DNA of 64,000 nt from assembly GCA_965243625.1 (NCBI GenBank), contig CBDEVI010000002.1, forward strand, positions 806,001 through 870,000, given 5' to 3'. The notes beneath the pieces are model-generated. The model did not search any database, had not been told where the DNA came from, and saw nothing but the letters and a program-made list of their open reading frames with translations. The position numbers and the translations under genes were made by a program. This stretch comes from JAJECS01 sp965243625 (GTDB taxonomy: Bacteria; Chloroflexota; UBA11872). This document shows, one piece after another, positions 28,932 to 36,771 of the stretch (its first letter is position 1; the number at the start of each line of letters is the position of its first letter).

Positions 28932-29049
28932 CAGATTCACAAACAAAGGCAGGGCGGCTGGGCTATTCTAGGCGTCGGTCTTGCCGCGCACCGTGGCGCG
29001 CTCCGTCGACGAAGCGGGCCCACGCGCCACTTCAGGTAGACGGGTTCTT

Positions 29050-29442
29050 ATGAAGTTTCCCACAGACGCACGCTATTCGCGCGAGCACGAATGGGCTCGG
29101 TTTGACGGTGACGATGTGGTCGTGGGCATCACGCCCTATGCCGCCGAGCAACTGGGAGACGTGGTGTTCGTGGAGCTACCCGACGAAGGCCTCCACGTCG
29201 ACGTGATGGACGAATTCGGCACCGTGGAGTCCGTGAAGGCCGTATCGCCGCTCTACGCGCCGGTGGCCGGGGAGGTGATCGCGGTCAATACGGAGCTCGA
29301 TGGCGCGCCCGAGCTGGTCAACAGCTCGCCGTTTCACGACGGTTGGCTGATTCGCGTGCGCCCGGATGACGCTGCCACGGCCATCGAGGACTTGCTGGAC
29401 GCCGAGGCCTACGACGCATTCGTGGATGAGCTACTCGCCTAG
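29050..29442 (+). CDS. gcvH: Glycine cleavage system H protein
   Basis: Lipoyl carrier that shuttles the aminomethyl group between P and T proteins, 130 aa. YSREHEWARFDGD opens the fold; the lipoylated lysine lies in GTVESVKAVSPLYAPV; NSSPFHDGWLIRV is the end motif. ATG 29050 gives the expected N-terminus. The end overlaps gcvPA by 17 bases. No gcvT or lipoate-ligase gene is in the window. Confidence 0.96.
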   Translation: MKFPTDARYSREHEWARFDGDDVVVGITPYAAEQLGDVVFVELPDEGLHVDVMDEFGTVESVKAVSPLYAPVAGEVIAVNTELDGAPELVNSSPFHDGWLIRVRPDDAATAIEDLLDAEAYDAFVDELLA

Positions 29443-30784
29443 CACCGACGCCGACCGCACGCGCATGCTGCGGACCATCGGCGTCGATTCGATCGACGAC
29501 CTGTTCGTCGACATCCCCGCCGCCCACCGCGATCCCACGCTCGACTTGCCGGAATCCCTGCCCGAGGTCGACGTGTTGCGCGAGGTGCGCGCGCTGGCCG
29601 AGCAGAACCGGGTCCCCGAGAGCGTCCCCAGCTTCCTCGGCGCCGGGTTCTACCGCCATTTCGTGCCGGCGCTGGTGGATCAACAGCTGCTGCGCTCGGA
29701 GTGGTACACGGGCTATACGCCCTATCAAGCCGAAATGACCCAGGGCACGCTGCAGTCCATGTATGAGTTTCAGAGTCTCGTCTGCCGGCTCACGGGCATG
29801 GAGGTGGCGAACGCCTCGCTCTACGACGGCGCGACCGCGTTGGCCGAGGCCGTGCTCATGTGCCGGGCCATCACGCGCCGCTCCGGCGTCGTCATGGCCG
29901 GGACGGTGCATCCGGCCTACCGGGATGTCGCGGCCACCTACACCCAGGCCGTCGACGTGGAGCTACGCACCGTCGACGCCTGGATTCGGACCGGCGAAAA
30001 CCTGGCGCCGGACATCGAGGCAGTGGCGGCGGCCATCGACGACACGACCGCCTGCGTGGTGCTGCAGCGCCCGGACTTCTTCGGCTGGGTGGTGGATCCG
30101 GCGCCGGTGGTGGAGGCCGCCGAACGTCACGGGGCCAAGATTGTTTACGTCGTCACCGACCCGATTTCGCTCGGCCTGCTGACGCCGCCGGGCGAGCTGG
30201 GAGCCGACATCGTGGCCGGGGAGCTGCGGTCGTTGGTCGGCCCGCCAATCTACGGCGGTCCCGGCGCGGGGATGCTGGCCACGCGGCAGGCGTTCATTCG
30301 CCGGCTTCCCGGACGCATCGCCGGGCGCACCACCGACATCGATGGACAGCAGGGCTTCGTGCTGACCCTGCAGACTCGCGAGCAGCACATCCGGCGCGAG
30401 CGCGCGACGTCGAACATCACGACCAACCAGGCCCTGGTGGCGCTCGGCGCGGCGATTTCGATCAGCGCTCTCGGACCCGGTGGCCTGCGCAGTCTGGCAA
30501 CGCAAAGCCTGAGCGCCGCGCATCGGTGCGCCGAAGCGCTCAGCAACATTGGGGCCACCGTCTGGGACGCCGCGCCGTACTTTCACGAGTTCATCGTGCG
30601 GGCGCCGCGCGGCGGCGAGGAGACCGTCAAGGCGCTGGCCGACGAAGGCGTGTTCGGCGGCTATCCGCTGGGCCGCGTCGATCCCGCGCTCGACGACGCC
30701 TTGCTGGTGTGCGCGACGGACCTCACCACACGCGCCGACCTGGAGGCGCTCACGAATGCCTGGCGGGCCGTGCATCGTGGCTAG
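29426..30784 (+). CDS. gcvPA: Glycine dehydrogenase (decarboxylating), subunit 1
   Basis: N-terminal half of the split P protein, 452 aa. It starts with a family-typical segment (MSYSPSTDADRTRMLRTIG) leading into DLFVDIP, and has FLGAGFYRHFVPALVD, GYTPYQAEMTQGTLQ and the fold of PLP enzymes without the Schiff-base lysine, which is on subunit 2. ATG 29426 lies inside gcvH; the start is supported by matching the usual N-terminus. Coupled to gcvPB by an 8-base overlap. Confidence 0.95.
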   Translation: MSYSPSTDADRTRMLRTIGVDSIDDLFVDIPAAHRDPTLDLPESLPEVDVLREVRALAEQNRVPESVPSFLGAGFYRHFVPALVDQQLLRSEWYTGYTPYQAEMTQGTLQSMYEFQSLVCRLTGMEVANASLYDGATALAEAVLMCRAITRRSGVVMAGTVHPAYRDVAATYTQAVDVELRTVDAWIRTGENLAPDIEAVAAAIDDTTACVVLQRPDFFGWVVDPAPVVEAAERHGAKIVYVVTDPISLGLLTPPGELGADIVAGELRSLVGPPIYGGPGAGMLATRQAFIRRLPGRIAGRTTDIDGQQGFVLTLQTREQHIRRERATSNITTNQALVALGAAISISALGPGGLRSLATQSLSAAHRCAEALSNIGATVWDAAPYFHEFIVRAPRGGEETVKALADEGVFGGYPLGRVDPALDDALLVCATDLTTRADLEALTNAWRAVHRG

Positions 30785-32228
30785 CGAGCCGCTGATCTTC
30801 GAGTTGGCCAGTCCCGGCCGCCCCGGCGTGCGACCGCCCCTGCCGCAGTTCGACGCCGTCGATCCCACGGCGGCGCTGCCCGAGGGGCAGGTTCGCGAGG
30901 CGCTCGACCTGCCGGAGGTCTCGGAAATCGACGTGATGCGCCACTTCGTGCGCCTCTCGCAGCGCAATCACAGCATCGACACGGCGATCTATCCGCTGGG
31001 CTCCTGCACGATGAAATACAACCCCAAGATCAATGAGGTGACGGCGCGTCTGCCGGGACTGGTCGAGCCGCACCCCTACCAGCCCGAGGGCTCGGTGCAA
31101 GGGCTGCTCGCGCTGATTCACCATTTGGAGGCCCTGCTGGCTGAGATTGCGGGATTCGCCACGGTCACCACGCAACCCGCGGCGGGATCGCAGGGCGAGA
31201 TGGTGGGACTGCTCTGCATCCAGGCCTGGATGCGCAGTCGCGGTGAGCGGCGCACCACCGTGCTGGTGCCCGACTCGGCGCATGGCACAAATCCCGCCAC
31301 GGCCACAATGACCGGGATGCGGGTCAGGCCCCTGGGCACGGCGCCGGACGGCAACATCGACCTGGACGAGCTGGACGCCAAGCTCAATGACGATGTGGCG
31401 GCCCTGATGCTCACCCTGCCGACCACGCTTGGCCTGTTCGAGCAGCGAATCCTGGAGGTCACGCGGCGCGTGCATGCGGCCGGCGGGCAGGTCTACGGCG
31501 ACGGCGCCAACATGAACGCGATGCTGGGTCGGGTGCGTCCGGGCGATCTGGGCATCGACGTAATGCATCTGAATTTACATAAAACATTCACCACGCCCCA
31601 CGGCGGCGGCGGGCCCGGGGCTGGAGCGCTTGGCGTTCAGGCGCATCTGGCGCCGTTTCTGCCCGGTCCGCATATCGTCAAGACGGATGCGGGCTATGCG
31701 CTGGAGGCGGCGGGTCCCGACAGCATCGGCCGGGTGCATTCGCACGTCGGCAACGTGGGCAACCTGATTCGGGGCTACACCTACATTCGCAGCCTGGGGC
31801 GTGAGGGCATGCGCGAGGTGGCCGATGACGCGGTGCTGCACGCCAACTACCTGCGGGCGCGACTGGCGCCGCACTTCGATATCCCGTACGACCGCATCTG
31901 CATGCACGAGGTGGTGCTGGCGGGTACGCGGCAGCGACCGCTGGGCGTCCGCACGACCGACATCGCCAAGCGGCTCATCGACTACGGCGTCCATCCGCCG
32001 ACGGTGTATTTCCCGCTGATCGTCGACGAGGCGTTGATGATCGAGCCGACGGAGACGGAGTCAATCGAGTCGCTCGACCAGTTCGCGGAGGCCCTGATCA
32101 GCGTGGCGCAAGAGGCCGAGTCGGATCCGGAGTTGCTGCACGCCGCGCCGACGACGGCGCCCGTTCGCCGGCTGGACGAGGTGACGGCCAACCGCTCGCC
32201 GGACGTTAACTGGCGCCCCGCCGGCTAG
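30777..32228 (+). CDS. gcvPB: Glycine dehydrogenase (decarboxylating), subunit 2
   Basis: PLP-binding half of the split P protein, 483 aa. YPLGSCTMKYNPK, DSAHGTNPATA and the PLP lysine in LNLHKTFTTPHGGGGPG are present. GTG 30777 overlaps gcvPA by 8 bases (GTGGCTAG). At the PLP site the codons run through TTA, CAT, AAA and ACA (31574-31587), very AT-rich for this genome, and contain one of the recurrent 9-mers described in the findings. The next gene is convergent, 10 bases away. Confidence 0.96.
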   Translation: MASEPLIFELASPGRPGVRPPLPQFDAVDPTAALPEGQVREALDLPEVSEIDVMRHFVRLSQRNHSIDTAIYPLGSCTMKYNPKINEVTARLPGLVEPHPYQPEGSVQGLLALIHHLEALLAEIAGFATVTTQPAAGSQGEMVGLLCIQAWMRSRGERRTTVLVPDSAHGTNPATATMTGMRVRPLGTAPDGNIDLDELDAKLNDDVAALMLTLPTTLGLFEQRILEVTRRVHAAGGQVYGDGANMNAMLGRVRPGDLGIDVMHLNLHKTFTTPHGGGGPGAGALGVQAHLAPFLPGPHIVKTDAGYALEAAGPDSIGRVHSHVGNVGNLIRGYTYIRSLGREGMREVADDAVLHANYLRARLAPHFDIPYDRICMHEVVLAGTRQRPLGVRTTDIAKRLIDYGVHPPTVYFPLIVDEALMIEPTETESIESLDQFAEALISVAQEAESDPELLHAAPTTAPVRRLDEVTANRSPDVNWRPAG

Positions 32229-32238
32229 AACCCAAGGC

Positions 32239-33204
32239 TCAGTTGGTCCCGGCGCGCTCCCAGGTGAGGACATGCAAGTGCGCCTCACGCGCCGCGCGGA
32301 ACGCCAGGGCGGCGCCGCTGGGGCTGATCCGCCAGTCCAGCACCTCCATATCGACCTCGTGGCGACTCGGGTCCGTCAACGCGCCCTCCATATAGAACCC
32401 GGGGACTGCCAGGCGCCAAAGTCGAAACGGACGGCCGGGCGCTCGTCGGAGGGACACGGCCAAGAGGCCACTCTCATTGGGCAGCCAGCGTAGGCTCATG
32501 CGGGACGGCAGGGTCCATCTGCGGCCGCTGAACAGGTCGATGGCGAACTGCCCGTTGCGGCCACGCGCGTCGAGCACGACCGCAAACGTCATGTACCGGC
32601 CGGAGGGAGAGACGTTTGCGGCGAGCACCTGCCTTCCAAGCGGCCATTGCTCGTGCAGATCGCCTTCCGGCCCTATGACGCGAAGGGTGGTTTCCGCCTC
32701 CAAGCTGTCGCCGCCGATCACCAGCAGCATGCCGTCGGCCCGCCAGCCGGCGACGCCGCCCAAGACATGGGCCACGACCTGGCGATCCCCGCCATCCAAC
32801 CGCGCGCGAACGACGTCCGCCGGATACATGAAGGGCGCCAGGGCGCCTGAATTCCACAGGCTGCCGGCCAGGTGCGTCTCCGCCGGATTCGGGAGCGGAT
32901 GACTGCCGATCCGTGACACTTCCCACGTGGCCAGCGTGTTGCGGTCATGCACGCGCGCGGTCTCGTGCTGTTGGCCCGCGGTCAGGATGTAGCGACCCGT
33001 CCGTGAAAACTGTCCCCACAGGTGCGAGACGACGCGCTCGTCGCCTGTTTGGAGGTGTACGGCCCGCGTATAGGGCTGCCCGGCGTCGTCGACGTCGAGC
33101 AACCAGATCTCGTCCCCATCGGGCGACCAAATCCAGCCGGGGTGCACCGGGCGCGATACCGCCGCCTGCACCCGCACGGTGGCGGGGTCTATGCCGGTGG
33201 CCAC
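32239..33204 (-). CDS. Beta-propeller-like protein, function unknown
   Basis: About 321 residues with repeated WD40/TolB-like strands, visible as IWSPDGDEIWLL, QFSRTGRYILT, NVSPSGRYMTF and RISPSGAALAFRA at roughly regular spacing. No signal peptide or catalytic motif is seen. GTG 33204 is the likely start, 16 bases inside the upstream M23 gene; the longer open frame upstream is antisense-style noise over that gene. The overlap suggests co-translation with the secreted M23 peptidase, or a former fusion with it. Confidence 0.65.
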   Translation of the reverse strand: MATGIDPATVRVQAAVSRPVHPGWIWSPDGDEIWLLDVDDAGQPYTRAVHLQTGDERVVSHLWGQFSRTGRYILTAGQQHETARVHDRNTLATWEVSRIGSHPLPNPAETHLAGSLWNSGALAPFMYPADVVRARLDGGDRQVVAHVLGGVAGWRADGMLLVIGGDSLEAETTLRVIGPEGDLHEQWPLGRQVLAANVSPSGRYMTFAVVLDARGRNGQFAIDLFSGRRWTLPSRMSLRWLPNESGLLAVSLRRAPGRPFRLWRLAVPGFYMEGALTDPSRHEVDMEVLDWRISPSGAALAFRAAREAHLHVLTWERAGTN

Positions 33205-33899
33205 GGCTGCTCGAACTCGTTGAGGTACGGCCCGCCGAAGCGCACGTCGGGTTGGTCGTAGATCGATTGCCAGCGCGAAGGATTCTGAAGGTCGATCTGG
33301 AACGGGAGCCCGCCTCGAGGCGAGTAGATCGCGGGCCAATCGGCGGCGACCCAGGGCAAGGGGTTGGTGCTGACGCGCATGGCGTCGTACCGGATCTCGA
33401 AGTGCAGATGCGGTGAGCCGCTGCACGCATACGTCACCGAGTCGCCGCTTTCGCCGATCACCTGCCCGCGGTGCACCCGCTGGCCAATGTGCGACACGAG
33501 GCTTCGCGACAGATGGCCATAGATGGTCGTGATGCCGAGCCCGGGATGGTCGATGGATACGTGTAGCGGCCAGGCACGCCGCACGCCGCCGATCTCGCGC
33601 ACGACGCCATCCGCCGCGGCGATGATTTCGGTGCCGCACGCCATGCCGAAATCGACGCCGAAATGCAGCCCCTGACCCTCGTTGTAGATGGCGCGGCGCA
33701 TGCGGTAGGCAAACGTGGTGTTGCCGTACCACTGGTCGAGCCACCAGGTCCGAGGTGACGACTCACCGGCAATCGGGAGCGATAGCGCCTCCACGGCGGG
33801 CGCCGGGCGTGCCGCGATCGGACTGAGGGTTGCCAGGCCGAGGCCGGCGACGTAGGCCAGAACCCGCCGGCGTCCGAGCAGCGATGAGGATTGAGGCAT
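33189..33899 (-). CDS. Secreted M23-family peptidase
   Basis: LytM-type zinc metallopeptidase, 236 aa. The zinc site is HFGVDF (H-x3-D) and SPHLHFE (HxH); YGHLS and GESGDSVT are family elements. The N-terminus carries a likely export signal with twin arginine character (GRRRVLAYVAGLGLATLSPI) followed by Ala-Pro cleavage-like residues. ATG 33899 gives this signal at residues 8-35. Probably acts on peptidoglycan or another cell-surface peptide. Divergent from the enolase-superfamily gene, 101 bases away. Confidence 0.88.
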   Translation of the reverse strand: MPQSSSLLGRRRVLAYVAGLGLATLSPIAARPAPAVEALSLPIAGESSPRTWWLDQWYGNTTFAYRMRRAIYNEGQGLHFGVDFGMACGTEIIAAADGVVREIGGVRRAWPLHVSIDHPGLGITTIYGHLSRSLVSHIGQRVHRGQVIGESGDSVTYACSGSPHLHFEIRYDAMRVSTNPLPWVAADWPAIYSPRGGLPFQIDLQNPSRWQSIYDQPDVRFGGPYLNEFEQPWPPA

Positions 33900-34000
33900 G
33901 TGGGCGTGAGCTCTCTCCGGTGGGGCCAGTTTCTTCACCGTCGGCGGTGCTCCGGGCGCGCGTGCGAGACTTTGGGGCTGAACTGCCATCGGGTGCCAGG

Positions 34001-35257
34001 ATGCAGATCACACGTATCGAGCGAATCGTTGTCGACGCTGGTCACACGCCTACGGCGGGACGCCATATGCGGCGCGGGCTGGCCGATTGGGCCCTGTCCG
34101 AGGTGTGCAAAGTTACCACCGATACCGGGCTCGTGGGCTGGGGCGAGACCCTGCCGCACTACACCTGGGGCGTCGTGACCGACGAGGCCGTGGATCGCGC
34201 CATGGGCGCGAATCCGGCCGAGCTGCTCTGGGACGACTCGCTCGGCGCCGGTCTGCAGCAAGCGCTGTTCGACGTGGTCGGAAAGGCGCTCGGGGCGCCG
34301 GTGCACCGGCTCCTGGGAACCGCCGTGCGCGCGCGGTGCCCCCTGGCCTGGTGGTGCTACGACATGCCGCCGCACGACTGGGCCGCGGAGGCTCGCGCCG
34401 GCATCGAGGCGGGCTACACCGCATTCAAGCTGAAGGCGCGGCCCTGGTTCGACATCGTCGAGCAGGTAGAAGCGGTGAGCGCCGCGACGCCCGCGCACGC
34501 GAAGCTGGACCTGGACTTCAATGCGCTGCTGGTCGACGCGGGGCACGCCAAGCCGCTGCTCACGACGCTGGCGGGCTATCCCAAGGTCGCGATCTTCGAA
34601 ACGCCGATTCCGCAGACGGACATCGGCGGGAACCGCGCTCTGCGGGCGGCCGTGCCGCGACCGATTGCGATGCATTTCGACTCGCCGCCGTTCTTGACGG
34701 CGGTGAAGGAGGACGTGTGCGACGGATTCGTCGTCAGCGGCGGCGCCGCGAGCTGCCTGCACCAGGGGGCGCAGGCCGCCGCCGCGAACATGCCGCTGTG
34801 GCTCCAGCTGGTGGGTACGGGCATCACCACGGCCTTTGCGATGCACCTGGGCGCGGTGCTGCCGGCGGCGCGTTGGCCGGCCATCAGCTGCCTCAACACC
34901 TACGCCTACGACCTGCTCACCGAGCCGCTGCCAGTGGAGCATGGCTACGTGCCGGTGCCCCAAGCGCCGGGCCTCGGCGTGACGGTCGACGAAGATCTCA
35001 TCCACCGCCTCCGGCGGCCGGACGCCAGCCCGCTCGACCTCCCGCGCACGATCTATACGGTCCGCTGGACCGACGGGCGCACCGCCGCGTACGTGGATCG
35101 GAATTTCTACGAGCCCGATTTCATGGCCGGCAATCAGCCGGTGTTCGAGCGGGGCGTGACGCTCACCACGACCGAAGACGACGGCAGCGTGGCTTTCGAC
35201 CAACGCTTCCGGTCGATCGAGGCCGCGGGCTGCTTGGTCGGCGCCTCTAGTGCGTGA
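34001..35257 (+). CDS. Enolase-superfamily enzyme (mandelate racemase / muconate cycloisomerase type)
   Basis: A 418-residue protein with the two-domain enolase fold. The KxK acid/base motif (AFKLKARPW) is present, with three likely metal ligands: LDLDFN, AIFETPIP and MHFDSPPF. The substrate cannot be assigned; the family acts on sugar acids, muconates and dipeptides. The C-terminal extension of about 80 residues beyond the barrel is longer than usual. ATG 34001 follows a CAGG purine stretch. No neighbouring catabolic genes are visible. Confidence 0.85.
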   Translation: MQITRIERIVVDAGHTPTAGRHMRRGLADWALSEVCKVTTDTGLVGWGETLPHYTWGVVTDEAVDRAMGANPAELLWDDSLGAGLQQALFDVVGKALGAPVHRLLGTAVRARCPLAWWCYDMPPHDWAAEARAGIEAGYTAFKLKARPWFDIVEQVEAVSAATPAHAKLDLDFNALLVDAGHAKPLLTTLAGYPKVAIFETPIPQTDIGGNRALRAAVPRPIAMHFDSPPFLTAVKEDVCDGFVVSGGAASCLHQGAQAAAANMPLWLQLVGTGITTAFAMHLGAVLPAARWPAISCLNTYAYDLLTEPLPVEHGYVPVPQAPGLGVTVDEDLIHRLRRPDASPLDLPRTIYTVRWTDGRTAAYVDRNFYEPDFMAGNQPVFERGVTLTTTEDDGSVAFDQRFRSIEAAGCLVGASSA

Positions 35258-35259
35258 GG

Positions 35260-35367
35260 CTACCGTTCGATTCCAAATGTCATTACTCCGCCGGCAGCCC
35301 AGGGCGGCGCTGATATGGCAATCAGCACCACGGCGAATAGGCCTGGTACGAGTCCGGCAATTGCCAT
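35260..35367 (-). CDS. Candidate small single-pass membrane protein
   Basis: A 35-residue frame too short for usual gene callers. It begins MAIAGLVPGLFAVVLIAIS, has one hydrophobic segment at residues 3-19, then a Pro-Trp-Ala-Gly stretch and ends in GIER. ATG 35367 is preceded on its strand by AAAGGCGG about 5-12 bases upstream, a good Shine-Dalgarno. Its stop lies just after the convergent enolase-superfamily gene. No family recognised. It may be chance, but SD, hydrophobicity and position together are suggestive. Confidence 0.35.
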   Translation of the reverse strand: MAIAGLVPGLFAVVLIAISAPPWAAGGVMTFGIER

Positions 35368-35549
35368 GAATCCGCCTTTCGTGGACCCATCGGTCCCCAA
35401 TCAGGCCATAGTAGTGGGCAACACTACACACCGGGGCATTCGACAGCGAGTTTAGGACGCTGAAGGTATGCATGGATTCTACACATGGAGAGTCAGCATG
35501 CATTTGACTCATCGCCCTACCTCTCTTCGCACCAGCGCGACCCTCGCTG

Positions 35550-35579
35550 TAGTAGAACTAATGCGTATTAGTTCTACTA
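35550..35579. promoter_or_regulatory. 13-bp perfect inverted repeat, possible operator
   Basis: TAGTAGAACTAAT, a four-base spacer GCGT, then ATTAGTTCTACTA: 13 paired bases, all A/T-rich apart from four G:C pairs. No T run follows, so a terminator is unlikely. The form suits a dimeric repressor site or a small mobile-element end. No regulator gene of a matching type adjoins it. Confidence 0.55.
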
Positions 35580-35702
35580 TCTATCGGCGGTGGGGCCAGG
35601 TCGACCGCGGATCGGTGACATGAGGGTCGAGTTGCGAATTCGGCTGGCGGGCAGATGTATTGAGGGAGGGATTCCCGCCTTCGGAGACGGTTGCACAGAG
35701 TG

Positions 35703-35730
35703 GTAGGGGCGACGCATGCGTCGCCTCTAC
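35703..35730. repeat. Dispersed palindromic repeat (GGCGACGCATGCGTCGCC family)
   Basis: A 28-base near-perfect palindrome centred on GCATGC, with GTAG/CTAC ends and one mismatch. Repeats of this sort are common between genes in many environmental bacteria and give spurious peptides such as RGDACVAPT. Confidence 0.6.
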
Positions 35731-35759
35731 GCCAAGATTGCGGCGCGCCGCCGGTCTTG

Positions 35760-35796
35760 ACCGGACTGGATTCCGGCTTTCGCCGGAATGACGAAG
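35760..35796. repeat. REP-like hairpin repeat, copy 1
   Basis: ACCGGACTGG followed by the hairpin ATTCCGGC-TTTC-GCCGGAAT and TGACGAAG. A second copy at 36672-36707 shares this order almost exactly. The two copies are direct repeats flanking the HD-domain gene at 35919-36503. Its translation gives the well-known spurious peptide types FRRKPES and VIPAKAGIQ. Confidence 0.7.
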
Positions 35797-35918
35797 GGAC
35801 TACGTAAGGGTCTCGCTCGGCGGGATGGCGGAAGTGTGGCGGCCTGCCGCCGGGGAGTCGCGGGGCGCTTTCGGGCTGGGGCACACTGAATCGGTCGCCG
35901 ACGCCCGGGGAGGATGCC

Positions 35919-36503
35919 ATGTCAATTACCGATCAGCAGCGCGAGCGCGTGAGGCGCGAGCTGCCGCAAGTCGCCGAGATCGTCGACCCGGAATTGCGTG
36001 AGAAGGTTGTCGACGCGTGGGCATTGGCGCTGGACCGAAGCAGCTTCGACGCCATTGCCGACATCCTGGCGTCCGGCAACCCGGGGATGCCGACGCTGAT
36101 TAATGGCACCCAGGCCGACCACATTCGCGGCGTGACCCAGCTGGCCATGCTGCTGGGCGATGAGATGCAGCGGCAGTTTCCCAAGCTTCACGTCGACAGG
36201 GACTTGCTGATCGCCGGCGCGCTGTGTCACGACGTGGGCAAGCCGTGGGAGTTCGACCCCGAGAACCAGGCCCGCTGGCGGGCGTCGCCCCGGAAGGCCG
36301 GCCGGCCGTCGATCCGCCACCCGGCCTACGGCGTGCACATCTGCTTGACCGTGGGCCTTCCCGAGGAGGTGGCGCACATGGCGGGCGCCCACTCCGGCGA
36401 GGGCGAGCTCGTGGAGCGCAGCCTGGAGAACACCATCGTCCACCACGCCGACTACGCGTTTTGGCGGGTGGCCGAGGCCGGGGGACTGCTCGAGGACGCC
36501 TGA
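35919..36503 (+). CDS. HD-domain phosphohydrolase-like protein
   Basis: A 194-residue protein with an HD core: DHIRGVTQLAM (first His), AGALCHDVGKPWEF (His-Asp), RHPAYGVHI (His) and HHADYAFW (His-Asp). The order fits HD hydrolases acting on phosphate esters, perhaps nucleotides; the substrate is unknown. ATG 35919 has GAGGA upstream. It stands alone between two direct repeats and is not related in sequence to the HD gene at 25.6 kb. Confidence 0.8.
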   Translation: MSITDQQRERVRRELPQVAEIVDPELREKVVDAWALALDRSSFDAIADILASGNPGMPTLINGTQADHIRGVTQLAMLLGDEMQRQFPKLHVDRDLLIAGALCHDVGKPWEFDPENQARWRASPRKAGRPSIRHPAYGVHICLTVGLPEEVAHMAGAHSGEGELVERSLENTIVHHADYAFWRVAEAGGLLEDA

Positions 36504-36614
36504 TCGCGTGGGCGCGAATCGGGATCCCTGCCTGCACCTGGCTGGGCTAGTCTGATTCTTGGCCTTCACCGGAACTACGGAGCGGTGACGCCCCCCTGGC
36601 TCGGGCCTTAGGTC

Positions 36615-36707
36615 GTCACCCCGGCGGAGGCCGGCGTCCAGGATCCGGCATTCCTCGGACGCCCCGCGGCAACCGGACTGGATTCCGGCCTTCGCCGGAA
36701 TGACAGA
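36615..36707. repeat. Composite REP-like repeats, copy 2
   Basis: Two hairpin units in tandem. The first, GTCACC with CCGGC-GGAG-GCCGG, is a variant unit. The second, at 36672-36707, is ACCGGACTGG plus ATTCCGGC-CTTC-GCCGGAAT and matches copy 1 at 35760-35796. It fills most of the 268-base gap between the HD gene and the recombinase promoter. Confidence 0.65.
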
Positions 36708-36740
36708 GTTAAGGCGCTTCACGCCGACGGTAACGGTTGC

Positions 36741-36769
36741 TTGACACATGTGATTGCGTTATGTAAAGT
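36741..36769 (+). promoter_or_regulatory. Likely promoter of the tyrosine recombinase, possibly leaderless
   Basis: TTGACA at 36741-36746 is a perfect sigma-70-type -35 box. TAAAGT at 36764-36769, 17 bases later, is a plausible -10 box (4 of 6). The predicted start point would be near 36776, at the ATG codons of the recombinase, so the mRNA may be leaderless. The same stretch contains an imperfect dyad, TTGAC-ACAT...ATGTAAA-GTCAA. Confidence 0.5.
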
Positions 36770-36771
36770 CA

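Larger units (their letters stand above)
35368..35918. other. Intergenic region with dyad and dispersed repeats
   Basis: 551 bases without a supported gene. It holds a perfect 13-bp inverted repeat (35550-35579), a GGCGACGCATGCGTCGCC palindrome (35703-35730) and one copy of the ATTCCGGC...GCCGGAAT hairpin repeat (35760-35796). Local AT content around 35530-35585 is well above the genome. Open frames on the minus strand here are peptides of the repeats, not genes. Confidence 0.7.

Noticed and set aside
34001..35257. Calling the enolase-superfamily gene mandelate racemase or muconate cycloisomerase
   Set aside because: Metal ligands and KxK are visible, but substrate-defining residues and neighbours do not allow a specific name.
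35262..35276. GTTCGATTCC resembling a tRNA T-loop
   Set aside because: The flanking five bases do not pair, and no D-arm, anticodon arm or acceptor stem can be drawn around it.
35922..36749. Minus-strand frame with peptide VIPAKAGIQ
   Set aside because: This is the well-known translation of a dispersed hairpin repeat, and the frame is antisense to the HD gene.
36742..36769. Complete dif site in front of the recombinase
   Set aside because: The right arm fits XerD-type half-sites, but the left arm matches the XerC consensus only in a short ACAT core and the spacing is 7 rather than 6. Kept only as a half-site/dyad observation.
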